From Chitinophaga pinensis (lineage in GTDB: Bacteria > Bacteroidota > Bacteroidia > Chitinophagales > Chitinophagaceae), in contig CALQKL020000001.1 of the NCBI GenBank assembly GCA_943331145.2, forward strand, positions 1 to 54,850: a stretch of DNA of 54,850 bases. The letters are read 5' to 3'. The position numbers and the translations under genes are program-made. The notes beneath the pieces were generated by a model. That model saw nothing but the letters and a program-made list of their open reading frames with translations. It was not told the DNA's origin and searched no databases. How positions within the stretch are numbered: the stretch's first letter is position 1; every line of letters starts with the position of its first letter. Positions 34,552 through 43,015 of the stretch are shown piece after piece.

Positions 34552-34559
34552 TATCTTTT
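34552..34559 (+). promoter_or_regulatory. Candidate -7 box of the mraZ operon
   Basis: TATCTTTT, one mismatch from TAnnTTTG. The expected start site (about 34565) places the MraZ repeats immediately downstream, a good position for autorepression. Confidence 0.35.
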
Positions 34560-34568
34560 TAATGTAAA

Positions 34569-34598
34569 AAAGTGGGAAAAAGTGTTATTTTGTGTTGA
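34569..34598 (+). promoter_or_regulatory. MraZ operator repeats
   Basis: Three consecutive 10-mers: AAAGTGGGAA (34569-34578), AAAGTGTTAT (34579-34588) and TTTGTGTTGA (34589-34598). They keep GTG at the same position with an exact 10-bp period. This matches known MraZ targets: AAAGTG[TG]N3 repeats in mollicutes, and TGGGN boxes with 5-bp spacers in E. coli. They lie 31-60 bp before the mraZ ATG. Confidence 0.75.
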
Positions 34599-34628
34599 AA
34601 TAAATTTTTAACAGCACAATTTCCTATC

Positions 34629-35096
34629 ATGATTGGTTTTTTAGGCGAATATGAATCAACGGTTGATGCAAAAGGACGTTTTCTGCTACCTGCGGGATTT
34701 AAGAAACAATTGCCCGAAGGAGAGAAAGCAAGTTTTGTATTAAACAGAGGTTTTGAGAAATGCCTGACTTTGTATCCAATGCAAAGCTGGGAACCAATCT
34801 TTAATGAGATCAACGCGTTGAATGATTTCGATCCCAAAGTTAGATCGTTTAGACGAATTTTTTTGAATGGCGCAAATCAAATTGAATTGGATTCTGCGGG
34901 AAGGATTCTATTGCCAAAATCATTGATAGAATATGCGGGGTTGGATAAAGATATTGTGCTGATTGCTGCTGTAAATAAAATTGAAATTTGGGATAAAGCA
35001 ACATATCAAGCTTTTTTTGATTCAATGTCGGCTGATGATTTTAGCAATTTGGCAAATGAGGTAATGAACAAATCAAAAGGGAATCCGAATACTTGA
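34629..35096 (+). CDS. mraZ: Transcriptional regulator MraZ
   Basis: 155-residue DNA-binding protein with two SpoVT/AbrB-like half-domains. First: IGFLGEYESTVDAKGRFLLPAGFKK; second: GANQIELDSAGRILLPKSLIEYA. MraZ forms ring oligomers and represses its own operon. It is the first gene of the dcw operon and its operator is recognisable upstream. Its stop overlaps or nearly touches the start of rsmH. Confidence 0.97.
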   Translation: MIGFLGEYESTVDAKGRFLLPAGFKKQLPEGEKASFVLNRGFEKCLTLYPMQSWEPIFNEINALNDFDPKVRSFRRIFLNGANQIELDSAGRILLPKSLIEYAGLDKDIVLIAAVNKIEIWDKATYQAFFDSMSADDFSNLANEVMNKSKGNPNT

Positions 35097-35101
35097 TAAT
35101 T

Positions 35102-36052
35102 ATGCTGTCAAACCAAGAAATAAACGGCAATAATCAAGTTGATGAAAACAGTGAAGCCTATCATATTCCTGTTTTGCTTTTGGAAACTGTGGAAGGATTG
35201 TCGATTAAAGAAAATGGAATTTATGTGGATTGTACGTTTGGTGGAGGTGGACATAGCAAAGAGATCTTAAAAAAGTTGGGTTCGGATGGTCGGTTATTTG
35301 TTTTTGATCAGGATATGGATGCGAAAGCGAATTTGCCAAATGATGAAAGGGTTGAATTTGTACCACAAAATTTCAGACATATTCAGCGGTTTTTAAGATT
35401 GCTTGGGGTTCAAAAAGTGGATGGTATTCTGGCGGATTTGGGTGTTTCAAGTCATCAGTTTGATGAGGCAGAAAGGGGGTTTTCAATTCGTTTTGATGCC
35501 GACTTAGACATGAGAATGGACAAAAGACAGTTGCTTACTGCAGTAAAGGTTTTAGCAACTTACGATGAACAAGCATTGCATAAGTTATTTGAAAAATACG
35601 GGGAAGTTAGCAATTCGAAAACATTGGCTAGAACAATTGTTGCAAAGCGAAATCATATGCCAATGCAAACCATCAATCAATTTAAGCAAGTTATTCGTGA
35701 AGTGGTAATGGGAAACCCCAACAAATATTTGGCTAAAGTTTTTCAAGCAATTAGAATAGAAGTTAATGATGAAATGGGTGCTTTGAAAGACTTACTTGAA
35801 CAATCATTGAATTTGTTGAATCCTGGTGGTCGAATTGCAATAATAACTTTTCACTCTCTAGAGGATAGGATGGTTAAAAATTTTTTCAAAACGGGTTCAA
35901 TTGAAGAGGTGCAAGCAGATGATGTTTTTGGAATAAAACCAAAAAGCCCTTTGAAAATAATAACCAAGAAACCTATTGAAGCAACAACGGAAGAATTAAA
36001 AAGAAACAATAGATCAAGAAGTGCAGGATTAAGAATAGCAGAAAAAATATAA
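35102..36052 (+). CDS. rsmH: 16S rRNA (cytosine-1402-N4)-methyltransferase RsmH
   Basis: About 316 residues. The conserved start YHIPVLLLETVEGL, SAM site VDCTFGGGGHSKEIL, ILADLGVSSHQFDEAERGFSIR and C-terminal TFHSLEDRMVKNFFK...NNRSRSAGLRIAEK are complete. Two starts are possible: ATG at 35102 (chosen) or TTG at 35093, which would overlap the mraZ stop as TTGA. Second gene of the dcw operon. Confidence 0.96.
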   Translation: MLSNQEINGNNQVDENSEAYHIPVLLLETVEGLSIKENGIYVDCTFGGGGHSKEILKKLGSDGRLFVFDQDMDAKANLPNDERVEFVPQNFRHIQRFLRLLGVQKVDGILADLGVSSHQFDEAERGFSIRFDADLDMRMDKRQLLTAVKVLATYDEQALHKLFEKYGEVSNSKTLARTIVAKRNHMPMQTINQFKQVIREVVMGNPNKYLAKVFQAIRIEVNDEMGALKDLLEQSLNLLNPGGRIAIITFHSLEDRMVKNFFKTGSIEEVQADDVFGIKPKSPLKIITKKPIEATTEELKRNNRSRSAGLRIAEKI

Positions 36053-36054
36053 AG

Positions 36055-36411
36055 TTGACAACAGAAAAAAAAATATCAAACAGTACGAACGAAAAAATGG
36101 ATTGGAAAAAATATTTCAATTATAGAAATATTGTAGAGAATGTTGGATTCATTTTGTTTTTGTCTACGCTTGCAATTGCTTACATCTATAATGGACATTA
36201 TGCAGATAAATTAAGTAGAAAAATAAGCAAAACAGAACATAGCGTAAAAGAATTGGAATACGAATACAAAACAATAAAAAGTGAGGTGATTTACAGAAGC
36301 AAAGCAACGGAGATGATAAAATCAGTTGAACCATTGGGCTTAAAAGAATTAAAACAACCACCTATTTTATTGAATGTAACAGATTCAACAAAAAATCAAA
36401 ACCAGAACTAA
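36055..36411 (+). CDS. ftsL: FtsL-like divisome protein (TTG start)
   Basis: 118-residue bitopic protein: cytosolic N-terminus, transmembrane helix (about 30-48), then a periplasmic coiled-coil (KLSRKISKTEHSVKELEYEYKTIKSEV). Its place between rsmH and ftsI is that of FtsL. The TTG at 36055 lies 2 bp after the rsmH stop; the first internal ATG is at 36097 (residue 15). It should pair with the FtsB/DivIC-like protein at 14751. Confidence 0.88.
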   Translation: MTTEKKISNSTNEKMDWKKYFNYRNIVENVGFILFLSTLAIAYIYNGHYADKLSRKISKTEHSVKELEYEYKTIKSEVIYRSKATEMIKSVEPLGLKELKQPPILLNVTDSTKNQNQN

Positions 36412-36413
36412 TC

Positions 36414-38540
36414 TTGGAAATCAGAAAAGACATTTTATGGCGAGTTTATGTATGCTACATTGGCATCATGATCATTGGTGCATTAGTGCTTGCCAAAACT
36501 TTCTATATACAACAAGTTGAAGGAAAGTTCTGGAGAGGAATGGGTGATAGTTTACATCTTAAATATATGCCTATTAATGCAGCTAGAGGTAGTATTTATA
36601 GTGAAGATGGAAATATTTTGAGTACGTCAATTCCGGTTTTTGATGTGTATGTTGACTTTTGTGCGGAAGGTTTAAGGGCGAAAAACGGATTGTTATTTAA
36701 AGAAAACATTGATTCTTTAGCATTGAGAATGAGTCAGGTTTTTGGAGATAAGTCTAAGGAAACCTACAAAAATGATTTGGAGTTGGCTTATCAAAATAAA
36801 GAGCGATATTATTTACTCAAGCGCAAAATATCTTATGATGAAATGAGTACAATGCGCGATTTTCCATTGGTTAGATTAGGTAGAAATAAAAGTGGTTTCA
36901 TTTATGATATTCGAGATAAACGCATTAATCCCTATGTATTATTAGCAAACAGAACCATAGGCCTTTCAAGGAAAGATTCTTCAAAGAATGTTGGACTTGA
37001 AAGGACCTATGATAGTTTGCTTCGCGGTGAATCTGGACAAAGATTAATGCGTTATGCATCTGGTGCATATATGCCAGTGGAAGGTGCCGAAGTGGATCCT
37101 ATAAATGGAAAAGACATCATCACTACATTAGATACCTACATTCAAGATGTTGCAGAAGATGAGCTCATGCAAATGATGGTAGGAAACAATTCAGAACATG
37201 GCAGTGTGATTGTAATGGAAGTTGCCACAGGAAAAATCAAAGCTATTGCCAATTTAGGAAAAGAATCAGAAGGGGTTTATACTGAAAATTTAAATTATGG
37301 AATTGGCAAAGCAACTGAACCAGGTTCGGTATTTAAGTTGGCTACATTATTGAGTTTGCTTGATGATAAATATGTAACTAATGATACCAAAGTTGATTGT
37401 GAAGGTGGCGTAAAAAGCTTTTATGGATTAAAAATAAAAGATTCGCATAAAGGTACAGGAGTAATAACGGTTAAAGACGCATTTGCAAGAAGTAGTAATG
37501 TTGCTTTTGCAAAATTGGCAAACGAATATTATCAAAATCAACCTACGAAATGGTACCAGCATTTGGATCGTTTTAGATTGACAAAATTAACTGGAATCGA
37601 TATCGTTGCTACATCAGGAAGGCCAACAATAAAAAGCCCTTCTTCAAAAAGCTGGGGTAAAACAACCATTCCTTATATGGCACATGGGTATGAAGAATTG
37701 GTTACTCCCTTACACATGTTGATGCTTTATAATGCTGTAGCCAATAATGGTAAAATGATGAAGCCGTACTTGGTAAATTCTGTTAAAGAAAATGGCGTTG
37801 AAATTCAAAAATTTGTACCTCAAGTTTTAGTAGATAAGATTTGTAATGACGACGCAATTGCTCAAGCTAAAGCATGTTTGAGAGCTGTTGTAGATAGCGT
37901 TCATGGTACTGGGTATAAAATATTGACTGATTCGAATTATTCAATTTCGGGAAAGACAGGTACTGCAGTATCCGCTTTGAACAATACTGGATACAACAAA
38001 GGCAATAAGATTTATCAATCATCTTTTATTGGTTATTTCCCTTCTGAAAATCCAAAGTATTCAATTGCCGTTGTTATACAAAATAACAAAGAGTCAAAAC
38101 AATATTATGGCGCATTGGTTGCAGGAAAGGTGTTTAAAAAAGTGAGCGATCGCATTTTTAATCATTTTTTGAGTAAACCCAATTTTAAAAACGAAGCTGT
38201 TTTAGATACTTCTGTTCATAACTATTTTGGCATTAAAACTGATTTGCATTCCATTTTTTCTGGACTAGGCATTACTTATGCAGATTCAAATGCATCTGGT
38301 TTATGGCGCAATGCAAGTTTATCTGGGAAAAAAGCCATGCTTGCAGAATCTTTACAATTAAATACGGCAAACAACATAATGCCCAATTTGGTGGGAATGG
38401 GTTTAAAAGATGCGTTGTATCTATTGGAAAACAAAGGACTAACGGCAACCATTAGTGGAAAAGGAAAAGTGATTAGTCAAAGTTTATATCCAGGTACTTC
38501 ATTTAAAAAAGGTCAAAAAATTATATTAATGCTCAATTAA
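36414..38540 (+). CDS. ftsI: Division transpeptidase FtsI/PBP with C-terminal PASTA domain (TTG start)
   Basis: 708 residues. An N-terminal transmembrane helix (about 10-28) precedes a dimerisation domain (AARGSIYSEDGNILSTS) and the transpeptidase: SVFK with Ser305, SSN, and KTG at 514-516. A C-terminal PASTA domain (IMPNLVGMGLKDALYLLENKG...) ends the protein. It crosslinks septal peptidoglycan with FtsW. The start is TTG at 36414, 2 bp after the ftsL stop; the next in-frame ATG lies inside the membrane helix, so TTG is needed. Confidence 0.95.
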   Translation: MEIRKDILWRVYVCYIGIMIIGALVLAKTFYIQQVEGKFWRGMGDSLHLKYMPINAARGSIYSEDGNILSTSIPVFDVYVDFCAEGLRAKNGLLFKENIDSLALRMSQVFGDKSKETYKNDLELAYQNKERYYLLKRKISYDEMSTMRDFPLVRLGRNKSGFIYDIRDKRINPYVLLANRTIGLSRKDSSKNVGLERTYDSLLRGESGQRLMRYASGAYMPVEGAEVDPINGKDIITTLDTYIQDVAEDELMQMMVGNNSEHGSVIVMEVATGKIKAIANLGKESEGVYTENLNYGIGKATEPGSVFKLATLLSLLDDKYVTNDTKVDCEGGVKSFYGLKIKDSHKGTGVITVKDAFARSSNVAFAKLANEYYQNQPTKWYQHLDRFRLTKLTGIDIVATSGRPTIKSPSSKSWGKTTIPYMAHGYEELVTPLHMLMLYNAVANNGKMMKPYLVNSVKENGVEIQKFVPQVLVDKICNDDAIAQAKACLRAVVDSVHGTGYKILTDSNYSISGKTGTAVSALNNTGYNKGNKIYQSSFIGYFPSENPKYSIAVVIQNNKESKQYYGALVAGKVFKKVSDRIFNHFLSKPNFKNEAVLDTSVHNYFGIKTDLHSIFSGLGITYADSNASGLWRNASLSGKKAMLAESLQLNTANNIMPNLVGMGLKDALYLLENKGLTATISGKGKVISQSLYPGTSFKKGQKIILMLN

Positions 38541-38552
38541 GAGCAAAAGCTT

Positions 38553-40013
38553 ATGCTAAAAGATATTCTATATAAGGTAAACATAAATTCCATATCCGGC
38601 ACAACGGATTTGGAAATAAAGAATCTGAAAACAGATTCTAGAGCGGTTACCTTAGGTAGTTGTTTTGTAGCCATAAAAGGTGTTTCAGTTGACGGACATG
38701 ATTATATAAATACAGCCATACAAAATGGTGCAGTAGCTATTATCTGCGAATGCTTACCTCTGCAACTTCAGGATAATGTAACTTATGTAGAAGTTAAAAA
38801 TACTGCACAAGCTTTAGGGATGATGTGTCATCATTTTTTTGGTGAACCATCATCTCATTTAAAAGTTGTTGGCGTAACTGGAACAAACGGAAAAACAACC
38901 ATTGCCACTTTACTTTGGAAATTGTTTACCTCACTTGGTTATACCTGTGGTTTAATCAGTACGGTTCAAAATCAAATTGGCGATGATATTATTGAATCTA
39001 CACACACTACACCTGATGCTATTCAGCTAAACGAATTGTTGAAGAAAATGGTTGACCATGGATGTACCTATGTTTTCATGGAATGTAGCAGTCATGCTAT
39101 TCATCAGCAACGTATAGCTGGTGTTGAATTTACAGCTGCTGTATTTAGCAATATTACACATGATCATTTGGATTATCATAAAACATTCGATGCATACATT
39201 CAAGTAAAAAAATCTTGGTTTGATGATTTGCCAAAAGAGGCCATTGCCATTTCTAATGCTGATGATAAAAGAGGGTCTGTGATGCTTCAAAATTGCAAAG
39301 CAAAAAAATATTATTATAGTTTAAAAACGCTTGCTGATTTTAAAGGTAAAATTTTAGATAATGCGCTTTTAGGCTTACATATGAATATCAATGATACCGA
39401 TGTTCATTTTAAATTGATTGGCGAATTCAATGCATATAACATTCTTGCTGTTGTAGGTGTAGCATTGAGTTTGGGCGAAGATAAATATCAAGTGCTTCAA
39501 CATTTAAGCATGCTAACCGGTGCTGAAGGCCGATTTGATTATACGGTAAGTGCAAAAGAAAATATTGTTGGTATTGTAGATTATGCACATACACCAGATG
39601 CATTATTAAATGTTTTGGTTACCATAAAAAATTTACGTCAAGGCGAACAAAAGATTATTACTGTGGTCGGTTGTGGTGGAAATAGAGATGCTGCAAAAAG
39701 GCCTTTAATGGCTGAAGTAGCTTGTCAATATAGTGATAAAGTGATTCTGACTTCCGATAATCCAAGGTTTGAATCGCCTGATGAAATTTTGAAACAAATG
39801 GAAGCTGGTGTAAATGTGGTTAGTAGAAAAAAATGCCTAACCATAAGCGATAGAAAAGAAGCCATTAAAACAGCCATCAGTTTTGCAAATCATGCTGATA
39901 TTGTTTTAATCGCAGGAAAAGGACATGAAAAATATCAAGATGTAAATGGTGTAAAGCATCCTTTTGATGATAAGTCCGTTTTAATGGAAATGCTTGAACT
40001 TTTAGAAAAATAA
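38553..40013 (+). CDS. murE: UDP-MurNAc-L-Ala-D-Glu:meso-diaminopimelate ligase MurE
   Basis: 486-residue Mur ligase. The ATP site is GVTGTNGKTT, the UDP-substrate region is LKTDSRAVTLGSCFVAIKG, and the third-residue specificity motif DNPR is at 402-405. DNPR is the form seen in meso-diaminopimelate-adding enzymes, so the wall is probably of the DAP type. It follows ftsI by 12 bp. murF, its usual partner in many dcw clusters, is not next to it. Confidence 0.96.
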   Translation: MLKDILYKVNINSISGTTDLEIKNLKTDSRAVTLGSCFVAIKGVSVDGHDYINTAIQNGAVAIICECLPLQLQDNVTYVEVKNTAQALGMMCHHFFGEPSSHLKVVGVTGTNGKTTIATLLWKLFTSLGYTCGLISTVQNQIGDDIIESTHTTPDAIQLNELLKKMVDHGCTYVFMECSSHAIHQQRIAGVEFTAAVFSNITHDHLDYHKTFDAYIQVKKSWFDDLPKEAIAISNADDKRGSVMLQNCKAKKYYYSLKTLADFKGKILDNALLGLHMNINDTDVHFKLIGEFNAYNILAVVGVALSLGEDKYQVLQHLSMLTGAEGRFDYTVSAKENIVGIVDYAHTPDALLNVLVTIKNLRQGEQKIITVVGCGGNRDAAKRPLMAEVACQYSDKVILTSDNPRFESPDEILKQMEAGVNVVSRKKCLTISDRKEAIKTAISFANHADIVLIAGKGHEKYQDVNGVKHPFDDKSVLMEMLELLEK

Positions 40014-40033
40014 AATAATAAAAAAGAATAATT

Positions 40034-41332
40034 ATGTTATATCACTTTTTTGAATGGCTGTCTAAAGAAGGTTACCGATTTGTTGGTGGCGGACTTTTCC
40101 AGTTCATCACATTCAGGGTGATGTTGGCTTTGATTTTATCATTGGTAATAACAACAATTTTTGGTAAGAAAATTATTCTTTTTTTACAAAATAAACAATT
40201 GGGTGAAACGGTAAGAGATTTGGGATTGGAAGGTGAGAAACAAAAAATGGGCACACCGACAATGGGTGGTATCATCATTATTTTGGCAATAATTATTCCT
40301 ACTTTGTTGCTGGCTAATTTAGATAAAGTGTACATCAGATTAATGTTGCTTTGTACGGTTTGGCTAGGTGCTATTGGTTTTATTGATGATTATTTGAAAA
40401 TAAGAGCAAAAAGAATTGCTAAAGAAAAAGGAATTGACTTCAAAAAAACAAACGCAGATGGGCTAGCTGGAAAGTTTAAAATATTTGGACAAGTAATGCT
40501 TGGGATAGTAGTTGGAGCCACACTTTATTTTAACCAAAGTGTAGTGGTAAAAAGAGAAGTGATAACAAATGTGCCTTTTACACAAAATAATAGTTCAGTA
40601 AACAAAACAAAATTTGATGTAATCACTATAGATGGGAAAAAGCGTGTTTTTACAAATGCAAAAAATGTAATTACAACCATACCATTTGTGAAAGGTCACG
40701 AATTTAATTATGCCAAATTGTTGCCGCAATCATTAGAGCAATACACTTACATCATTTATATCCTAATTGTAATTTTTATTGTTACGGCTGTTTCCAATGG
40801 GGCAAATATTACAGATGGTTTAGACGGATTGGCAACTGGTGTTAGTGCCATTATTGGTATTTGCTTAGGCATTTTTGCTTATGTGAGTGGTAACATAAAA
40901 TTTGCTGAGTATTTAAACATTATGTACATACCCAATTTGGGCGAGTTGTCCATATTTATTGCAGCATTTGTAGGTGCTTGTATTGGATTTTTATGGTACA
41001 ATGCATATCCAGCACAAGTCTTCATGGGAGATACCGGTAGTCTTGCGCTTGGTGGAATTATTGCAGCACTAGCCATTATCGTTAGAAAAGAATTGTTGAT
41101 TCCAATTTTTTGTTCTGTGTTTTTAATTGAAAATATGAGTGTAATGATACAGGTGGGTTATTTTAAATACACCAAAAAGAAATATGGAGAAGGAAGACGT
41201 GTTTTTTTAATGAGCCCATTGCATCATCATTATCAAAAAAAAGGATTTCACGAGAGTAAGATTGCAGTGAGATTTTGGATTGTTACAATACTAAGTGTAG
41301 CGCTTGCAATTGTAACCTTAAAGATGAGATAA
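40034..41332 (+). CDS. mraY: Phospho-MurNAc-pentapeptide transferase MraY
   Basis: 432 residues, about 70 longer than E. coli MraY. It joins UDP-MurNAc-pentapeptide to undecaprenyl phosphate (lipid I). Motifs MGTPTMGGIIII, IGFIDDYLKI, NGANITDGLDGLATG and the C-terminal HHHYQKKGFHESKI are present. The extra length is a hydrophilic loop at about residues 172-238, between two membrane segments, likely periplasmic and typical of Bacteroidota. About ten transmembrane helices in all. A 335-bp non-coding gap follows before murD. Confidence 0.97.
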   Translation: MLYHFFEWLSKEGYRFVGGGLFQFITFRVMLALILSLVITTIFGKKIILFLQNKQLGETVRDLGLEGEKQKMGTPTMGGIIIILAIIIPTLLLANLDKVYIRLMLLCTVWLGAIGFIDDYLKIRAKRIAKEKGIDFKKTNADGLAGKFKIFGQVMLGIVVGATLYFNQSVVVKREVITNVPFTQNNSSVNKTKFDVITIDGKKRVFTNAKNVITTIPFVKGHEFNYAKLLPQSLEQYTYIIYILIVIFIVTAVSNGANITDGLDGLATGVSAIIGICLGIFAYVSGNIKFAEYLNIMYIPNLGELSIFIAAFVGACIGFLWYNAYPAQVFMGDTGSLALGGIIAALAIIVRKELLIPIFCSVFLIENMSVMIQVGYFKYTKKKYGEGRRVFLMSPLHHHYQKKGFHESKIAVRFWIVTILSVALAIVTLKMR

Positions 41333-41667
41333 TAAACGGATTTATTTAATTATAAAGATAGTCACCAACCCTAAGAAACTAAAAAAGCAACCCATTAAGT
41401 TCGATGCTTTTGAAGAACCATTTTTAAATCAATATATAGGCAATTGCTTATGATTGTTTTAAAAAAATCCTAACAAAAAATGACATCTCTGTGTTAGCAA
41501 CGGCGTGTCATATCTATTGGTTTTAATTGCCAACAAGTGTATTGTAAGAACGTTGTTCTTGTATATTCTTTAAGTAATTTTTTACCCTTAGAAAACAAAC
41601 CCAGTTTTAATCCGTACCCTTTTAAACGAATTGAATTAAAAATCATTAAAATTAGCATTCTGCAATT
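41333..41667. other. 335-bp non-coding gap inside the dcw operon
   Basis: All other gaps in the operon are under 60 bp. No ORF or gene remnant is seen. There are several inverted repeats: CTAACA (41470-41475) with TGTTAG (41492-41497), interleaved with ATGACA (41480-41485) and TGTCAT (41506-41511), and AAGAAC-gtt-GTTCTT (41546-41560). No T-rich terminator is found. A second promoter for murD to ftsZ, or a structured leader, is likely. Confidence 0.6.
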
Positions 41668-43008
41668 ATGTCGATAAAATTAATCATACTCGGAGCTGGA
41701 GAAAGTGGCATCGGTGCTGCGCTTCTTGCCAAGCAAAAAGGGTATGATGTATTTGTAAGTGATGCAGGTATTATTGCTGAAAAGTATTTACAAGAATTAA
41801 CCAATAACGAAATTCCATTTGAACAATCTGGACATAATGAAGCAATTATTTTAAGTGCATCAGAAGTTATTAAAAGTCCAGGTATTCCAGAAAAGTCAGC
41901 TATTGTACAAAAAATTAGATTAAATAACATTCTAGTTATTAGCGAAATTGAATTTGCATACAGATATGCAAATGGAAGTAAAATCATTGCAATCACAGGA
42001 AGTAATGGGAAAAGCACTACTACCGCATTAACCTATCATATTTGTAAAACAGCAAATCAAAATTGTGCAATGGTAGGGAATATCGGTTTTTCTTTTGCTC
42101 GTCAGGTTGCTCAAGATCCTAAAGATTTATACATCATAGAAATAAGTTCTTTTCAATTGGATGATATAAAAACTTTCAGGCCAGATGTAGCTATCTTAAC
42201 AAATATTACAGAAGATCATTTAGATAGATATCAATACAAATTGGAAAACTATGTTAACAGTAAGTATCGAATTGTAGAAAATCAACGGCAATCTGATGTA
42301 TTCATTTATAATCTAGATGATGAAGTATCCATGAAATATATAACTAATTATACCATTAATTCAATCCAAGCTCCCATTACTATGAGAAAAGAACTGCCAC
42401 AAGGCGCCTACTTAACAAACGCTAAAATTTGCCTTAAATGGAAAAGCGAAGAAGTAGAGATGAACGTTAACGATTTTGCTGTAAAAGGTAAACACAATCT
42501 ATACAATAGTATGGCTGCAAGTATGGCAGTAACAGCTATTGATATACGAAAAGAAAAAATTAGAGAGGCTTTACAAACTTTTGAAAGTTTAGAGCATCGT
42601 ATGGAGAAAGTGGCTACCATTAAAGGGGTTGAATTTATCAATGATAGCAAAGCTACAAATGTTAACAGTACTTGGTTTGCGCTTGAAAGCATGACAAAGC
42701 CTGTGATATTGATTTTAGGTGGTGTAGATAAAGGAAATGATTACAATCTGCTCAAAGAAATGGTTTCTGAAAAAGTAAAAGCCATCGTTTGTATGGGTAC
42801 AGATAATTCAAAGATTGAAGAAGCATTTTCTGATATCATTCCACTTATCGTAAATACACAGAGCGCTGAAGAAGCAACCAATACCGCTTTTCAAATTGCC
42901 AACAAAGGAGAAGCAGTATTGTTGAGTCCCGCTTGTGCAAGTTTCGATTTGTTTAAAAACTTTGAAGATAGAGGTAATCAATTTAAAGCAGCAGTAAGAA
43001 ATTTATAA
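41668..43008 (+). CDS. murD: UDP-MurNAc-L-Ala:D-Glu ligase MurD
   Basis: 446-residue Mur ligase. The N-terminal Rossmann start KLIILGAGESGIGAALLAKQKG, ATP site AITGSNGKSTTTAL, and the C-terminal ILGGVDKGNDY, LLSPACASFDLFKNFEDRG motifs are all present. Adds D-glutamate as second stem-peptide residue. It may have its own promoter in the gap upstream. Confidence 0.96.
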   Translation: MSIKLIILGAGESGIGAALLAKQKGYDVFVSDAGIIAEKYLQELTNNEIPFEQSGHNEAIILSASEVIKSPGIPEKSAIVQKIRLNNILVISEIEFAYRYANGSKIIAITGSNGKSTTTALTYHICKTANQNCAMVGNIGFSFARQVAQDPKDLYIIEISSFQLDDIKTFRPDVAILTNITEDHLDRYQYKLENYVNSKYRIVENQRQSDVFIYNLDDEVSMKYITNYTINSIQAPITMRKELPQGAYLTNAKICLKWKSEEVEMNVNDFAVKGKHNLYNSMAASMAVTAIDIRKEKIREALQTFESLEHRMEKVATIKGVEFINDSKATNVNSTWFALESMTKPVILILGGVDKGNDYNLLKEMVSEKVKAIVCMGTDNSKIEEAFSDIIPLIVNTQSAEEATNTAFQIANKGEAVLLSPACASFDLFKNFEDRGNQFKAAVRNL

Positions 43009-43015
43009 TCATATT

